Shown here in pieces: positions 1-8,754 of a stretch of DNA of 19,305 nt. Origin of the DNA: JANYGM01 sp043764015. Lineage in GTDB: Bacteria; Bacteroidota; Bacteroidia; Cytophagales; Thermonemataceae. The DNA lies in contig JAYUKY010000018.1 in assembly GCA_043764015.1 (NCBI GenBank), positions 1 to 19,305 on the forward strand, read 5' to 3'. Below the pieces are notes generated by a model that was not told the DNA's origin, did no database searches, and was given only the letters and a program-made list of their open reading frames with translations. Within the stretch, counting starts at the first letter, position 1, and each line of letters begins with the position of its first letter. The translations under genes and the position numbers were made by a program.

Positions 1-27
1 CCATAATCTCTTTTAAAATTGAAATTT

Positions 28-89
28 CTGTTTTTTATTATTGGTCAGACCTTCGTTCCACTATGGTACAGACCAATAATAAAAAACAG
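28..89. repeat. Perfect 19-bp inverted repeat 3' of the SpoIIE gene
   Basis: Positions 28-46 are the exact reverse complement of 71-89. The arms read CTGTTTTTTATTATTGGTC and are separated by a 24-nt loop. The hairpin lies about 50 nt after the stop codon of the minus-strand phosphatase gene, so it could stop transcription or protect the 3' end. Its T tract lies inside an arm rather than after the stem, which is not the classic intrinsic-terminator layout. A small palindromic repeat element is an alternative reading. Confidence 0.6.
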
Positions 90-142
90 TGTACGGTAGC
101 AAATCCACAACTTGCTAAAAAAAGAGAAAATCAACCTTTTTA

Positions 143-2581
143 TCAATACGTTGGATTTACCTGAAAAGCCACTACCAAAATATCATCTATTTGTTTCTCA
201 TTGCCATCAGTCATCCACTTGTTGATAGTAATTTGAAGCGTTTTTTTCTGTACTTCCATTGATTTTTTATAAATACTCATAATAAGTTCTTGAAATTGTT
301 TTTTGCCAAACTTCTTTTTATTTGCGCCACCAAATTGGTCGCAAAAGCCGTCAGAAAGCAAATAAAACGTAATAGGAGAAGTAACGGCTATCTCGTGGAG
401 CGTAAAATCTCTGTTCTCACCATAATACACATCTCCCACAGGAAATTTACTTCCTTTCACCTCAAAAAACTCATCATTCTGAACGTAAAATAATGGGTTC
501 TTTGCGCCTGAATAAGTAACCTTATTTTCTTTGGGAAAATACGCACAAACAACACTATCCATACCATCAGAGGTTTTGTTGGTTGTTTGGTCTAAGGCAG
601 TCATTATGGCATCACTCGTACTAGAAAGCAGCTTTTCAGGTGAATAAGCTTGTTTTTCGTAGAAAGCTTTGTTTAATGAAGAACTTGCAATCATACTCAT
701 AAGCGCACCAGGGACGCCGTGACCAGTACAGTCAGACGCTGAAATCATACAAAAATCTTCTTTTGCCGCAAACCAATAAAAATCTCCACTCACAATATTA
801 CGAGGCTGAAAAAGCACAAAATTCTCTGGAAAAAATACACTTATTTTCTGTGACGTAGGCATTATTCCCTTCTGAATACGGCTTGCATAAGTAATAGATG
901 AGAGCAAATCAGTATTTTTTAGGTCAAGTTCTCTATTGATAAGTTCTACTGCATCTCGTTGCGCCATAATCTCCTCTGATTGTTGTTGTAGTTCTTCATT
1001 CTGTACATTAATTTCATCTTGTTTATCTTTGAGTTCATTATTTTGTCCTTCAATTAGTTTATTTTTCTCACCTAATTTGCTATAAAGTTTGCGTGTTGTA
1101 CGCAAATTTCTATATACAAAAAATAGCGCAACTGCAATTAAAGACACAATAATAATACCTCCTACTAAAATAAGCAACTGATTAAAATCTTTCTGCTTTT
1201 GGTTCTCATCTTTAAGTTTTGCAGAGGCTTCCGCCAAAGAAAGTTCCTTTTCTTTGCTTTCTCGCCCTGTTCTTTCGTTGAGTGCAATGGCTTTTTGCTG
1301 ATCTGCCCGAGCTTTTTCATTTTCTATAACCAGTTTTTGGTTTTCATTTTCAGCTTTTTGTCGTCCTAGTTCACTCATACGCTCACGAGAAATCTGTTCA
1401 TTAAGAATTGCCCTATTTTGTGCTTTTTCTATTTCACTATTCTTCTTTAAAATACTTAGTTGTTGTGTTTTTATAGCTATTTCTTTCTCTGCTTTTTCTT
1501 TTTCTAGCTTGGTTTCACGCAATTCTCCCTCTTTTATTTTCTGATTAGCAATAGTATTTTTAATTTCTTTTTCTAGTTTTTCCACTTCAATAGCTCTATC
1601 AAAATTGCGTTGGTCCGCTTCCCTACGTTTTTGCGCAATAGCTACGTTTAATTTAGAGATTTTTTCTTGATATTCTGCGGCAGTTTTAGAATCACTTTGT
1701 TTTTGATAAATAACTTTCAACATCTCATAAGATTTCAGCATATTATCCAAATCTTTGGTTTCTTCTGCTATTTCTTTTGCTTTGGTAGCATTAGAAAGTG
1801 CGTCAGTTGTATTGTCATTAAGGAAATCAGCCATAGCTTTGAAGTTATAGGCTTCAGTTTTTAGTTTGGCTTGGTTAGTTCTTTCAGCAATTTTTAGGGC
1901 TTGCTCAAAATAAGGTGTAGCTTTTTTGTATTGTTTTAGCTCCAAAAGTGTCGCACCAATACTAATAAAAGTTTGTGCTTGGTTTTGGGGGTTGGTTTGG
2001 TTCTTAGATTGGTTTTTAAGTATCTCTAAATACTGATTAAAATACTTCTCAGAGGTTTGTGTATCCTTCAAACGCCTGTATGTTACGCCCAAATTGCTAT
2101 AAATACTAGCTAATTTGTCTGTCTGATTACTTTTTTTGTAGATGTCTGCAAGTTCTAGGTTATATTTTAGGGCATCTTCTTGTTTTCTATTGATTTCTGC
2201 ATACCGTGCATTCTCGTTGAGTTGTCTTGTAAGCCCTTCTATATCATTTTTTGAACGGTAGTAGGAGATAAGTTCCTCTCCAGCCTTGAGTGCGGCATTA
2301 TGGTCATTCAGTCCGCTATAAGAAGAGATAATATTTTGCTTTACGGAAATAAAATTAGTGTTTGCATCAGTTTGCAGAGCGTTGTTGTAGTTTTCTAATG
2401 CTTTTTTGTAGATGCCTTGTTGCTGATAAATCTCTCCAATTTTGTAATAGATGTCTGCTTTTTTGGTAGAAGATTTTTCTGTATCTAATTGAGTGAGATA
2501 TTGTTCCAAAGATTGTGCTGTTGCTTTTTGCAAAGACAAGCAAATGCACAGCAATAATAAGATAAAAGAGATTTTAGACAT
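143..2581 (-). CDS. Membrane TPR / coiled-coil / SpoIIE-type serine phosphatase
   Basis: Predicted membrane sensor ending in a PP2C-like SpoIIE phosphatase domain, a family that dephosphorylates anti-sigma-factor antagonists or similar partners. The chosen ATG at 2581 gives 812 residues and a clean signal peptide (MSKISFILLLLC..., cleavage near residue 23). The open frame runs on to a TTG at 2635, which would bury the signal peptide. In order: TPR-like helical repeats about 40-315, a long Glu/Lys-rich coiled coil about 320-465, one transmembrane helix about 467-489, a second short coiled coil to about 560, then SpoIIE about 575-808. Metal-binding acidic residues look intact: Asp in VSGDFYW (~600), SDCTGHG (~617), LLSDGF (~744) and IDDILVV (~799-800). 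TPRs and coil should be periplasmic and the phosphatase cytoplasmic. It starts 63 nt after the TonB receptor gene on the same strand, so co-transcription is plausible. The substrate is unknown. Confidence 0.9.
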   Translation of the reverse strand: MSKISFILLLLCICLSLQKATAQSLEQYLTQLDTEKSSTKKADIYYKIGEIYQQQGIYKKALENYNNALQTDANTNFISVKQNIISSYSGLNDHNAALKAGEELISYYRSKNDIEGLTRQLNENARYAEINRKQEDALKYNLELADIYKKSNQTDKLASIYSNLGVTYRRLKDTQTSEKYFNQYLEILKNQSKNQTNPQNQAQTFISIGATLLELKQYKKATPYFEQALKIAERTNQAKLKTEAYNFKAMADFLNDNTTDALSNATKAKEIAEETKDLDNMLKSYEMLKVIYQKQSDSKTAAEYQEKISKLNVAIAQKRREADQRNFDRAIEVEKLEKEIKNTIANQKIKEGELRETKLEKEKAEKEIAIKTQQLSILKKNSEIEKAQNRAILNEQISRERMSELGRQKAENENQKLVIENEKARADQQKAIALNERTGRESKEKELSLAEASAKLKDENQKQKDFNQLLILVGGIIIVSLIAVALFFVYRNLRTTRKLYSKLGEKNKLIEGQNNELKDKQDEINVQNEELQQQSEEIMAQRDAVELINRELDLKNTDLLSSITYASRIQKGIMPTSQKISVFFPENFVLFQPRNIVSGDFYWFAAKEDFCMISASDCTGHGVPGALMSMIASSSLNKAFYEKQAYSPEKLLSSTSDAIMTALDQTTNKTSDGMDSVVCAYFPKENKVTYSGAKNPLFYVQNDEFFEVKGSKFPVGDVYYGENRDFTLHEIAVTSPITFYLLSDGFCDQFGGANKKKFGKKQFQELIMSIYKKSMEVQKKTLQITINKWMTDGNEKQIDDILVVAFQVNPTY

Positions 2582-2644
2582 TGAGAGAGATGTTTTCTTA
2601 ATGAAATAGTTGATGTTTTTATTGCTATTTTGCAAGAAAATAGT

Positions 2645-4720
2645 TTAATTTTTCAAGTTATAAAGCATTCTAAAATGCAGTTCACGTCCTTGCATACTTT
2701 GGTCAATCCTGCTTGCTTGGTCAGTTTTCCAAGGCGCAAGCCAAAATTGCTGGTTAGTGATGTTATAAACGCCTACACCGACAGAAAAATTCTTAAAAAA
2801 CAAGTTATCATAATTCAAAAAACAGTTTAGGTGTAGTTCTGCAGGGTATTCTTGTACCTCGCTAAACGTATCAGTAGGGTCTGTGTTGTTACGAAATTTG
2901 TTAGTAAGATACATAATGTTAGGGCTAACAGAAATATCTTTGTTAAGTTTGATATACGCCTGTACGGTTGCTTTTTGCGCAGGAATACCCGAGTTTACAG
3001 TTGAAAGCCCATCTAATTTTAGCTCTGTAGGAATGGTAGTTGTTTGATAAAAAGAGTAACCTGCCTTGATATAACCCCATTTTTGGTTATATTTTCCTTC
3101 AGCTTCTATGCCACGAGTGCCAGAAAGCCCCAAATTAGTATAGGCAAGTCCTGTAGAAGTGGTATTAAGGTCATTTCTAATGATAAAATTCTTCACCGTA
3201 ATATCATAAGCATTGACTGTTAGCTGAAGTTTGTCACTCAAACGCAAACCAGTTTCAAATTCTATCAACTGATACCTTTCAGGCAGCATTTTCGTGCCTG
3301 CTTGCCTGTATTCAACATTAAGAATAGTAGGTGTTTTGAAGGCTTGCGTATAAAGTACCTTAATATGCACGTTTTCAAAAGCACGTGTAATGGCAATACG
3401 TGGCACAGCAACTGCTTCTACGTTGGTATATTTGTCTAAGCGTGCGCCAATAGTGATATTAGCTATTTGAGATTTAATACTTGTTTCTGCAAATACACCA
3501 ATATTTTGGTAATTGATAGAAGATGCTCCACTAGGAAACTTTTGAGAAGGGTTTACGTAGCTTACATTATCCAGATAAGACTCCGTCCCCAGCGTAATCA
3601 TCACGTTTTCTGATGCCTGATAAATACCATAAGCCGTCAGAGCTATACGCCTGTCTTTGGTATTAGAAGCCGTTATTAGTTCTAGTCTAGCCGTTCCTGA
3701 TGGGTTGAAAATAGCAGGCACAAGTGGCACATTAGTAAAAAGATAAGGATTTTGCTCTTTGATATTTAGCTTAGTGTAAATAACAAATTTGCCGCTAATA
3801 TCAAAGCGGTAGCCAACATTAAAAAACAAACCATTTACGTTTACATTAGCATTTCCTAGCTGTGGAAGCGTGCTTGTATAAGTATTTTGCATAAAGCCAA
3901 TATCCAGTTTTTTAAATTTAATATTGACATTAAAGCCTGTTGATTTGATATTAAAACGTTTTTCAAAATCAACAAAATCATTATATAAACCTGCATTATA
4001 CATATTTCTGTCTGATGGTTTGCCATCAAGTCGGTAGCCACTTACGCTTACTTCTAAGCCATTAGTAAACTTTGTGAGTGCGTAGGCTTCTACGTTATTG
4101 CGCATCAAAGTAGTGGGTGTTGTATTGCCAACAATGCTAGAAAAACCTACTTCTTGTGCTGATGTAGGTCTTTTGGTAAGAATATTAATAACGGCAAGCC
4201 CAGCCATACCGCCATAAATAGCAGAACCCGCTCCCCTGATAATTTCAATACGGTCAATATTACTCAAAGGAAACCTCTGAAATATAAGACTATAGCCAAG
4301 ACTTACATCATTTATCTGATGTCCATCAATAAGAAGTAGTATTTTTGCCTCGTGGGCTGTATTACCTCTTACTGTAAGTGTAGGCGTAACGTCCAGCGCA
4401 AAATCAAAACCTGGTACGTTCCTAAGCACGTCAAAAAGGTCTTTTGCGCCAGAGTTTTTTATCTCTTCTCCCAAGATAAGCGTTACAATACCAGGAGATT
4501 CTCTCAAAGTAGTTGATTTAAAACCTGCAATAGAGATACTTGCTTCTCCTTTGTCTATTGGTTTTAGCTTATAAAGTTCTTCTATGTCTGTTATGTAGTG
4601 GGTTGTACTATCAATAGGGTTTTTATTAGGTGTAGGAATGGTATCTTGTGCAGAAATTGAATTGCTACTAAACATAACTACAAGTAAAAATAAATAATGT
4701 GCTTTGTAAAAGAATTTCAT
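2645..4720 (-). CDS. TonB-dependent outer-membrane receptor
   Basis: 691-residue outer-membrane beta-barrel receptor for energy-dependent uptake of a scarce ligand such as a siderophore, cofactor or oligomer. A signal peptide ends near residue 24 (...SNSISAQ). The plug domain spans about 72-183, with the typical order: ITDIEELYKL region, SPGIVTLI, LFDVLRNVPGFDF, LTVRG, ILLLIDGHQIND, IDRIEIIRGAGSAIYGG and AVINI. The rest alternates polar and hydrophobic strands as expected for a 22-stranded barrel. The length is normal for non-Sus receptors. No N-terminal carboxypeptidase-like (CarboxypepD_reg) domain and no SusD partner is present, so a SusC role is unlikely. The upstream lipoprotein gene is separated by a strong hairpin at 4846-4876. 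The ligand cannot be read from the sequence. Confidence 0.93.
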   Translation of the reverse strand: MKFFYKAHYLFLLVVMFSSNSISAQDTIPTPNKNPIDSTTHYITDIEELYKLKPIDKGEASISIAGFKSTTLRESPGIVTLILGEEIKNSGAKDLFDVLRNVPGFDFALDVTPTLTVRGNTAHEAKILLLIDGHQINDVSLGYSLIFQRFPLSNIDRIEIIRGAGSAIYGGMAGLAVINILTKRPTSAQEVGFSSIVGNTTPTTLMRNNVEAYALTKFTNGLEVSVSGYRLDGKPSDRNMYNAGLYNDFVDFEKRFNIKSTGFNVNIKFKKLDIGFMQNTYTSTLPQLGNANVNVNGLFFNVGYRFDISGKFVIYTKLNIKEQNPYLFTNVPLVPAIFNPSGTARLELITASNTKDRRIALTAYGIYQASENVMITLGTESYLDNVSYVNPSQKFPSGASSINYQNIGVFAETSIKSQIANITIGARLDKYTNVEAVAVPRIAITRAFENVHIKVLYTQAFKTPTILNVEYRQAGTKMLPERYQLIEFETGLRLSDKLQLTVNAYDITVKNFIIRNDLNTTSTGLAYTNLGLSGTRGIEAEGKYNQKWGYIKAGYSFYQTTTIPTELKLDGLSTVNSGIPAQKATVQAYIKLNKDISVSPNIMYLTNKFRNNTDPTDTFSEVQEYPAELHLNCFLNYDNLFFKNFSVGVGVYNITNQQFWLAPWKTDQASRIDQSMQGRELHFRMLYNLKN

Positions 4721-4845
4721 AGAATTATAGTTGATGTGTTATGTAATTGATGTATTTTTAGTAGAGATAATTTTGGCTGTGAAACTAACAATTTTAATCA
4801 TTTGTTTGGAGTAGATTACCAAAAAAATAAAAATAGTGAGCTAAA

Positions 4846-4876
4846 ATAGACAATGGGAGGTTTTCCCATTGTCTAT
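4846..4876 (-). terminator. Likely terminator after the 307-aa lipoprotein gene
   Basis: A perfect 13-bp stem has arms at 4846-4858 and 4864-4876 (ATAGACAATGGGA and its complement) around a 5-nt loop. On the minus strand it comes 47 nt after the lipoprotein stop codon and is followed by a moderately T-rich stretch. It separates the lipoprotein gene from the TonB receptor gene. The core resembles the AATGGG/CCCATT hairpin inside the repeat at 9518-9683, but the flanks do not match. Confidence 0.65.
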
Positions 4877-4923
4877 GGATAATTTTAAAGAGTTAGATTT
4901 TAGACTTTTTCAGGCAAACCATA

Positions 4924-5847
4924 TTATGGAAGGACTTTGTAATTGCCATAAGTAACTGTATTTGCGCCATTGACATTTTTGTAATCAATTTCAGCAACTA
5001 TTTGATTAGTTTTAGAAATAAAAATGTAGTAATTAGCAGTTGAGGAACTTCCTTCAGTAAGCCCAAGTGCGCCAAGTAAGGCTGCAGGTGCAGGTCCTCC
5101 AGAAAGTGTGTAGTTATTTGTGCCAGTTTCTGCTATTTTTACTTGCAAAACTTCTATTTCACTTGTGCTGTTAGGCAGGCGTATTCTACCCCAACCAGAC
5201 ACGCTAGCCGTTCTTGCACGTGTAAGTTTTCTTGTTACTGCAGCTTGATTAAGCCCAAAAGCAGGCACAGTAAGTTTATAATTCTCAATTACGTACGAAT
5301 TATTGTTAGTGTAGGTATCACCAAAAGCAAGTGGCAATTTGTAGATTAAATCTTTTGCTACAAAAGATTCTTCTGTCCCCTCTGCTCTAAGCACAATATT
5401 ATTAGGAAGATTGAGCGTTTGTGCTGTGATATAACCTCCAAGTTGATACCAACCGTTAGCAGAAACTTCATAAAAATCTTTTCTACTCGTAAAACTGACT
5501 GCGCCCAAAGAAGCGGGTCTGTCCTGCATATAAGTAGCAGCACCAAAATTAGTATTCGTGGCAACAGGCAGATAATTTTCAGTGAATTGTGTTGCGCCTG
5601 TTGCTTTTGCATTGAGATAATCCCAAGTTTGGTTTGCTCCTTCCGTAGGAAAGGTTACCAAAGTATTATCCAAATCATTGAAAGTAGCATTTCCACCAGG
5701 TTTTATTTGTGCTGAAATATCAGCAGAAGTAACCGTAATGGCAGCTGGTGCGGGGTCATCTTTCTTGCAGGCAGAAAAAGTGCCTAAAAATATGCCACTA
5801 AAAAGGCACGCAACGAAAGAGAAACAAAGTTTGTTTTTTGAGAACAT
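4924..5847 (-). CDS. Lipoprotein, probably surface-exposed, unknown function
   Basis: 307 residues. A lipoprotein signal peptide ends at Cys27 (GTFSAC), followed directly by KKDDPAPAA. Charged residues just after the lipid cysteine match the lipoprotein export signal that sends Bacteroidota lipoproteins to the cell surface. Nearly identical tails follow the cysteine in the lipoproteins at 8117 and 17185. The remainder is a beta-rich, Asn/Thr-rich sequence, including a TWDYLNAKA segment near residue 75, with no domain I can name and no catalytic motif. It is transcribed divergently from the 7TM regulator gene. The TonB receptor downstream suggests an envelope role, but a hairpin lies between them. 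Membership of an uncharacterised Cytophagales lipoprotein family is likely. Confidence 0.85.
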   Translation of the reverse strand: MFSKNKLCFSFVACLFSGIFLGTFSACKKDDPAPAAITVTSADISAQIKPGGNATFNDLDNTLVTFPTEGANQTWDYLNAKATGATQFTENYLPVATNTNFGAATYMQDRPASLGAVSFTSRKDFYEVSANGWYQLGGYITAQTLNLPNNIVLRAEGTEESFVAKDLIYKLPLAFGDTYTNNNSYVIENYKLTVPAFGLNQAAVTRKLTRARTASVSGWGRIRLPNSTSEIEVLQVKIAETGTNNYTLSGGPAPAALLGALGLTEGSSSTANYYIFISKTNQIVAEIDYKNVNGANTVTYGNYKVLP

Positions 5848-6097
5848 TTTGATTAAATTTAGATTTTTATTGAAATGATTAGAAATAATTAGAAATATTA
5901 TTGAGAAATCTCATTACAAGTTGCTGCAGCTTTCCTGCTGATTTCGTATTGCAAATAAAGCTACAAAATCATAAATACTCCTAATTTTTGGTAGGGACAA
6001 AATAGGGACATCTCAAAAATAAGTCTTTATTTTCTCTAAAACCTCCAATAAAACAATAAAAACCTTAAAAAAAGCGGGACAATTCCAAAACAAATAG

Positions 6098-6105
6098 TAT
6101 ATTTG
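6098..6105 (+). promoter_or_regulatory. -7 promoter element for the 7TM regulator gene
   Basis: TATATTTG matches the Bacteroidota sigma-A -7 consensus TAnnTTTG and lies 30 nt before the ATG at 6136. No clear TTTG -33 box is seen at the usual distance. The rest of the 5848-6135 spacer is AT-rich and holds no other feature I can support. Confidence 0.55.
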
Positions 6106-6135
6106 TGAGTTATAAAAGCACTTTTTAACTATCTT

Positions 6136-8001
6136 ATGCGTCATTCCTATTTTCGTTTTGTTGTTTTAGTTTTCTTATGTATATGTGCAAGTATATGCGT
6201 AAGCATTCCTGCGCTTGCACAAGAAAATCCAGCTTCAGATAAATTTTTAAATCAACTTATAGGAGAAACGGAACGCTTTGATATTACAAATAAGATTCAA
6301 ACGCTTTATGATACGGCAGGCAAACTAACTTTTGAACAAGTGTGTTCTTCTGCCTATCAAAATAAATTCAAACACGAAAGCAAACTTATTGCAGCAGCAA
6401 AAAATCATTGGTACAAAATAGAATTAGATAATCAGACAGCAACTAATACATTTTACCTTGATGTGAGTAATGGTATGCATACAGAACTTTATCTGATTCA
6501 AGGAGAAAAACTAATGCATTATGCTAATGGGATTTACACACCTCTAAAAGAGCGGTCTTATTTGGGGGGATTTGCTCAATATATACTGACGTTGGGAAAA
6601 GGAAAAACAAGTATTTATGTTGTTTCCAAAGGCATCAATACCTGTGATGTTTGTATAGGAGAAAAACGTTTTGTGCTTTATGCGCATCAGGGATATTTTC
6701 ATAGGTTTATGAATGGGCAATTATTAAGTTTTATGGTGATTGGTATCTTGCTTGCGTTGGCTTTTTATAATATTTTTCTTTATTTTATGGTGAAAGATAA
6801 AGCCTATTTGTATTATGTAGCGAGCGTTTTCTTTGTTGGAGGGTATTTTTTCTTTTTACAACATTATCCAAAAACGTGGTTTGATGTAAGTTCGGATACT
6901 TTAAGATACTTACCTTTGCAAATTTCTAATTTTTGTGGCTGTATGGCTATTATTTTTTTTGCAGGGTTTTCACAAATTTATCTTAGTTCAAAAATATATT
7001 ATCCTAAAATACATAAATTTTTGGATATTATGAAGTGGTTGATAACAGCTAGTTTTATTTTGATAGTTATAACAGATTGGAACTACTCTTTATTTTATCT
7101 TAATAGATATACTTTAATTCTCAATAATTTAAACATTGCAAGCGTATGTGTAGCACTTATTTTGTTGAGTATTTTTGCATGGCGTTCTGACAATTTTAGC
7201 ATTAAATATGTAGCCAGGTATTATGTTGTGGCAAATAGTATTTTGCTTATTGCCGTAATATTTTATATGGGTGGAAGTGCTGTTTTTCAGTTATATTCAG
7301 AAACTTTTTTGAGTAGATATGCTATTCAGATAGGTATGACTATTCAAATGATAACCTTTTCTATTGCGCTTGCAGCACGTATAAATCTATTAAAAGTAGC
7401 AATTTCTGCCAAAGAAATTGCCCACGAAAGGCTAGAAAGGGATATTACACAACAAAAAAATATAGAACTAGAACAAAAAGTACAAGAACGTACCAAATCC
7501 CTACAACAAAGCAATGAAGAAATACGCACACAATCAGAAGAAATAGAAAAACAAGCACGCCTTTTAGACGACCAAAAAAACCGCCAGCTTATCAATAAAA
7601 CTTTACAAGTTCTCCAAAAAAACGAACTCTTACCAGAAGTGAGTAAGTTTTTGGAAAGTATCAACGGGGAATTAAGTGGAGATATTAAGAAAGAAAGCAA
7701 AGAATGGCAGAAAAAACTAACACAATCTTTGCAAATGGACACGCATTGGGAAGAGATGAAGGCACATTTTGAGGAAGTACACCCCAATCTTTTTGCAACA
7801 CTTTATAGCAAATGTGCTGATTTATCTTCAAATGATTTGCGTCATTGTGCCTACCAAAAAATGGGATTAAACAAAAAAGAAATTGCACAACTTCTTTCCA
7901 TTGAACCTGAAAGCGTCAGAAAACATCAATACCGCATCAAAAAAAGACTACAATTAGAAGAAGATGTATCTTTTGCAGATTTTATCACAAGCATACATTG
8001 A
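6136..8001 (+). CDS. 7TM-DISM receptor fused to a LuxR-like DNA-binding helix-turn-helix
   Basis: 621-residue predicted membrane-bound one-component regulator. A signal peptide ends near residue 29 (PALAQ). An extracytoplasmic beta-rich domain (about 45-185) follows, resembling the ligand-binding region of 7TM-DISM receptors. Seven hydrophobic helices lie about 193-219, 223-243, 258-282, 296-314, 326-349, 360-386 and 396-416. A coiled coil with the KVQERTKSL signature covers about 425-495. The last about 100 residues carry W.EMKAHFEEVHPNLF, LSSNDLRHCAY, LNKKEIAQLLSIEPESVRKHQYRIKKRL: a LuxR/GerE-type HTH as found at the C-terminus of many Bacteroidota sensory proteins. Where relatives have a kinase, GGDEF or SpoIIE output, this one appears to bind DNA while tethered in the membrane. 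The divergent lipoprotein and the downstream lipocalin gene are natural candidate targets, which is inference. ATG 6136 fits the promoter and signal peptide. Confidence 0.88.
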   Translation: MRHSYFRFVVLVFLCICASICVSIPALAQENPASDKFLNQLIGETERFDITNKIQTLYDTAGKLTFEQVCSSAYQNKFKHESKLIAAAKNHWYKIELDNQTATNTFYLDVSNGMHTELYLIQGEKLMHYANGIYTPLKERSYLGGFAQYILTLGKGKTSIYVVSKGINTCDVCIGEKRFVLYAHQGYFHRFMNGQLLSFMVIGILLALAFYNIFLYFMVKDKAYLYYVASVFFVGGYFFFLQHYPKTWFDVSSDTLRYLPLQISNFCGCMAIIFFAGFSQIYLSSKIYYPKIHKFLDIMKWLITASFILIVITDWNYSLFYLNRYTLILNNLNIASVCVALILLSIFAWRSDNFSIKYVARYYVVANSILLIAVIFYMGGSAVFQLYSETFLSRYAIQIGMTIQMITFSIALAARINLLKVAISAKEIAHERLERDITQQKNIELEQKVQERTKSLQQSNEEIRTQSEEIEKQARLLDDQKNRQLINKTLQVLQKNELLPEVSKFLESINGELSGDIKKESKEWQKKLTQSLQMDTHWEEMKAHFEEVHPNLFATLYSKCADLSSNDLRHCAYQKMGLNKKEIAQLLSIEPESVRKHQYRIKKRLQLEEDVSFADFITSIH

Positions 8002-8030
8002 TTTAACTCAAGTAGAATTTTACCTTAGCG

Positions 8031-8062
8031 TTTCGTATATTAGGAAAATATAATTATATTTG
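8031..8062 (+). promoter_or_regulatory. Promoter for the lipocalin-like lipoprotein gene
   Basis: TATATTTG at 8055-8062 matches TAnnTTTG. A near-consensus -33 box, TTTC at 8031-8034, lies 20 nt upstream of it. It starts 30 nt after the 7TM gene stop and implies that the lipoprotein gene is transcribed independently, from about 8068. Confidence 0.5.
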
Positions 8063-8116
8063 TTCTTTAATTTATTAATTACATGTATTATCTCAATTAT
8101 CAAAATAATCCTAACA

Positions 8117-8671
8117 ATGAAAAAACTAACCCAAATCCTCACTTTTGCCCTTGTTTTAGGTATAAGTTTGTACGCTTGCGACACTAAAAAAGACCCCGCA
8201 CCTGTGGTTGTGCCACCACCTGCTACAGGTTTTACGGCTGCTCAAGTAGCTGGTACGTGGAAACTTACAGCTGGCTCATCTTCTGTGGCGGGAGGTGCTA
8301 TTTCTATTCCAAATATTTTTGACCAAACGGCAGCTAACTTAGCTATAGGCAATGCAGATGGTAGAGCGGCATTTTGTACTAAAAACTCTATACTTACGCT
8401 TAATGCTAGTGGCACTTTTACAGAAAATTTTGCCACAGCCACTTACGTACTTGCTGGGCAAGCAGACCAAACTTGCACAGCGTCATCAGTAGCAGGAACG
8501 TTTGCTATACCAACTTCTTCTAGCGTGCTTACACTCACATATACAGGTGGTACGCCTGCGCCACGAATTTTTATGGTAAAAACAGTTACGGCAACCAATA
8601 TGACTGTGGAAATATCTTCTAACGCAGGTGGAGTAGCATCTGTAAATACAGTTACTTACACAAAACAATAA
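8117..8671 (+). CDS. Lipocalin-like lipoprotein
   Basis: 184 residues from ATG 8117. The open frame extends back to a TTG at 8060, but that codon overlaps the -7 promoter box and would add 19 residues before the signal peptide. The signal peptide ends at Cys21 (SLYAC), followed by DTKKDPAPVVVPPP, a charged/proline linker typical of surface-exposed lipoproteins in this phylum. The mature part has the VAGTWKLT motif (about residue 45), a TLNASGTFTENF strand and a second GTFAIPTSSSVLTLTYTG repeat. This is the pattern of Bacteroidota lipocalin-like domains, small beta-barrels that often bind hydrophobic ligands. Two cysteines in the mature part may form a disulfide. It follows the 7TM regulator gene with its own promoter and ends at a strong bidirectional terminator. 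The ligand is unknown. Confidence 0.85.
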   Translation: MKKLTQILTFALVLGISLYACDTKKDPAPVVVPPPATGFTAAQVAGTWKLTAGSSSVAGGAISIPNIFDQTAANLAIGNADGRAAFCTKNSILTLNASGTFTENFATATYVLAGQADQTCTASSVAGTFAIPTSSSVLTLTYTGGTPAPRIFMVKTVTATNMTVEISSNAGGVASVNTVTYTKQ

Positions 8672-8708
8672 AAATAGTTGTGTAAAAATATCTATATAGT
8701 TGATAAGT

Positions 8709-8746
8709 AAAACTCCTCTTTGAATGATATTCAAAGGGGAGTTTTT
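8709..8746. terminator. Bidirectional intrinsic terminator between convergent genes
   Basis: A 16-bp stem has arms at 8709-8724 and 8730-8745, with one G-U pair and a 5-nt loop. It is flanked by A and T tracts, so it reads as a rho-independent terminator on both strands. It sits between the lipocalin gene (stop 8671) and the LytTR gene (stop 8755). Confidence 0.88.
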
Positions 8747-8754
8747 AGTTTCAG

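Noticed and set aside
2582..2635. N-terminal extension of the membrane phosphatase starting at TTG 2635
   Set aside because: It places 18 polar residues ahead of a clear signal peptide; ATG 2581 gives a normal one.
4820..4876. A possible third, degenerate copy of the MITE-like element
   Set aside because: Only the short AAAATAGAYAATGGG block is shared. The terminal repeats and the second conserved block are missing, so it is kept as a terminator hairpin.
2645..5847. A SusC/SusD-type glycan uptake pair formed by the receptor and the lipoprotein
   Set aside because: The receptor lacks the N-terminal carboxypeptidase-like domain, the lipoprotein has no SusD features and is much too short, and a strong hairpin separates them.
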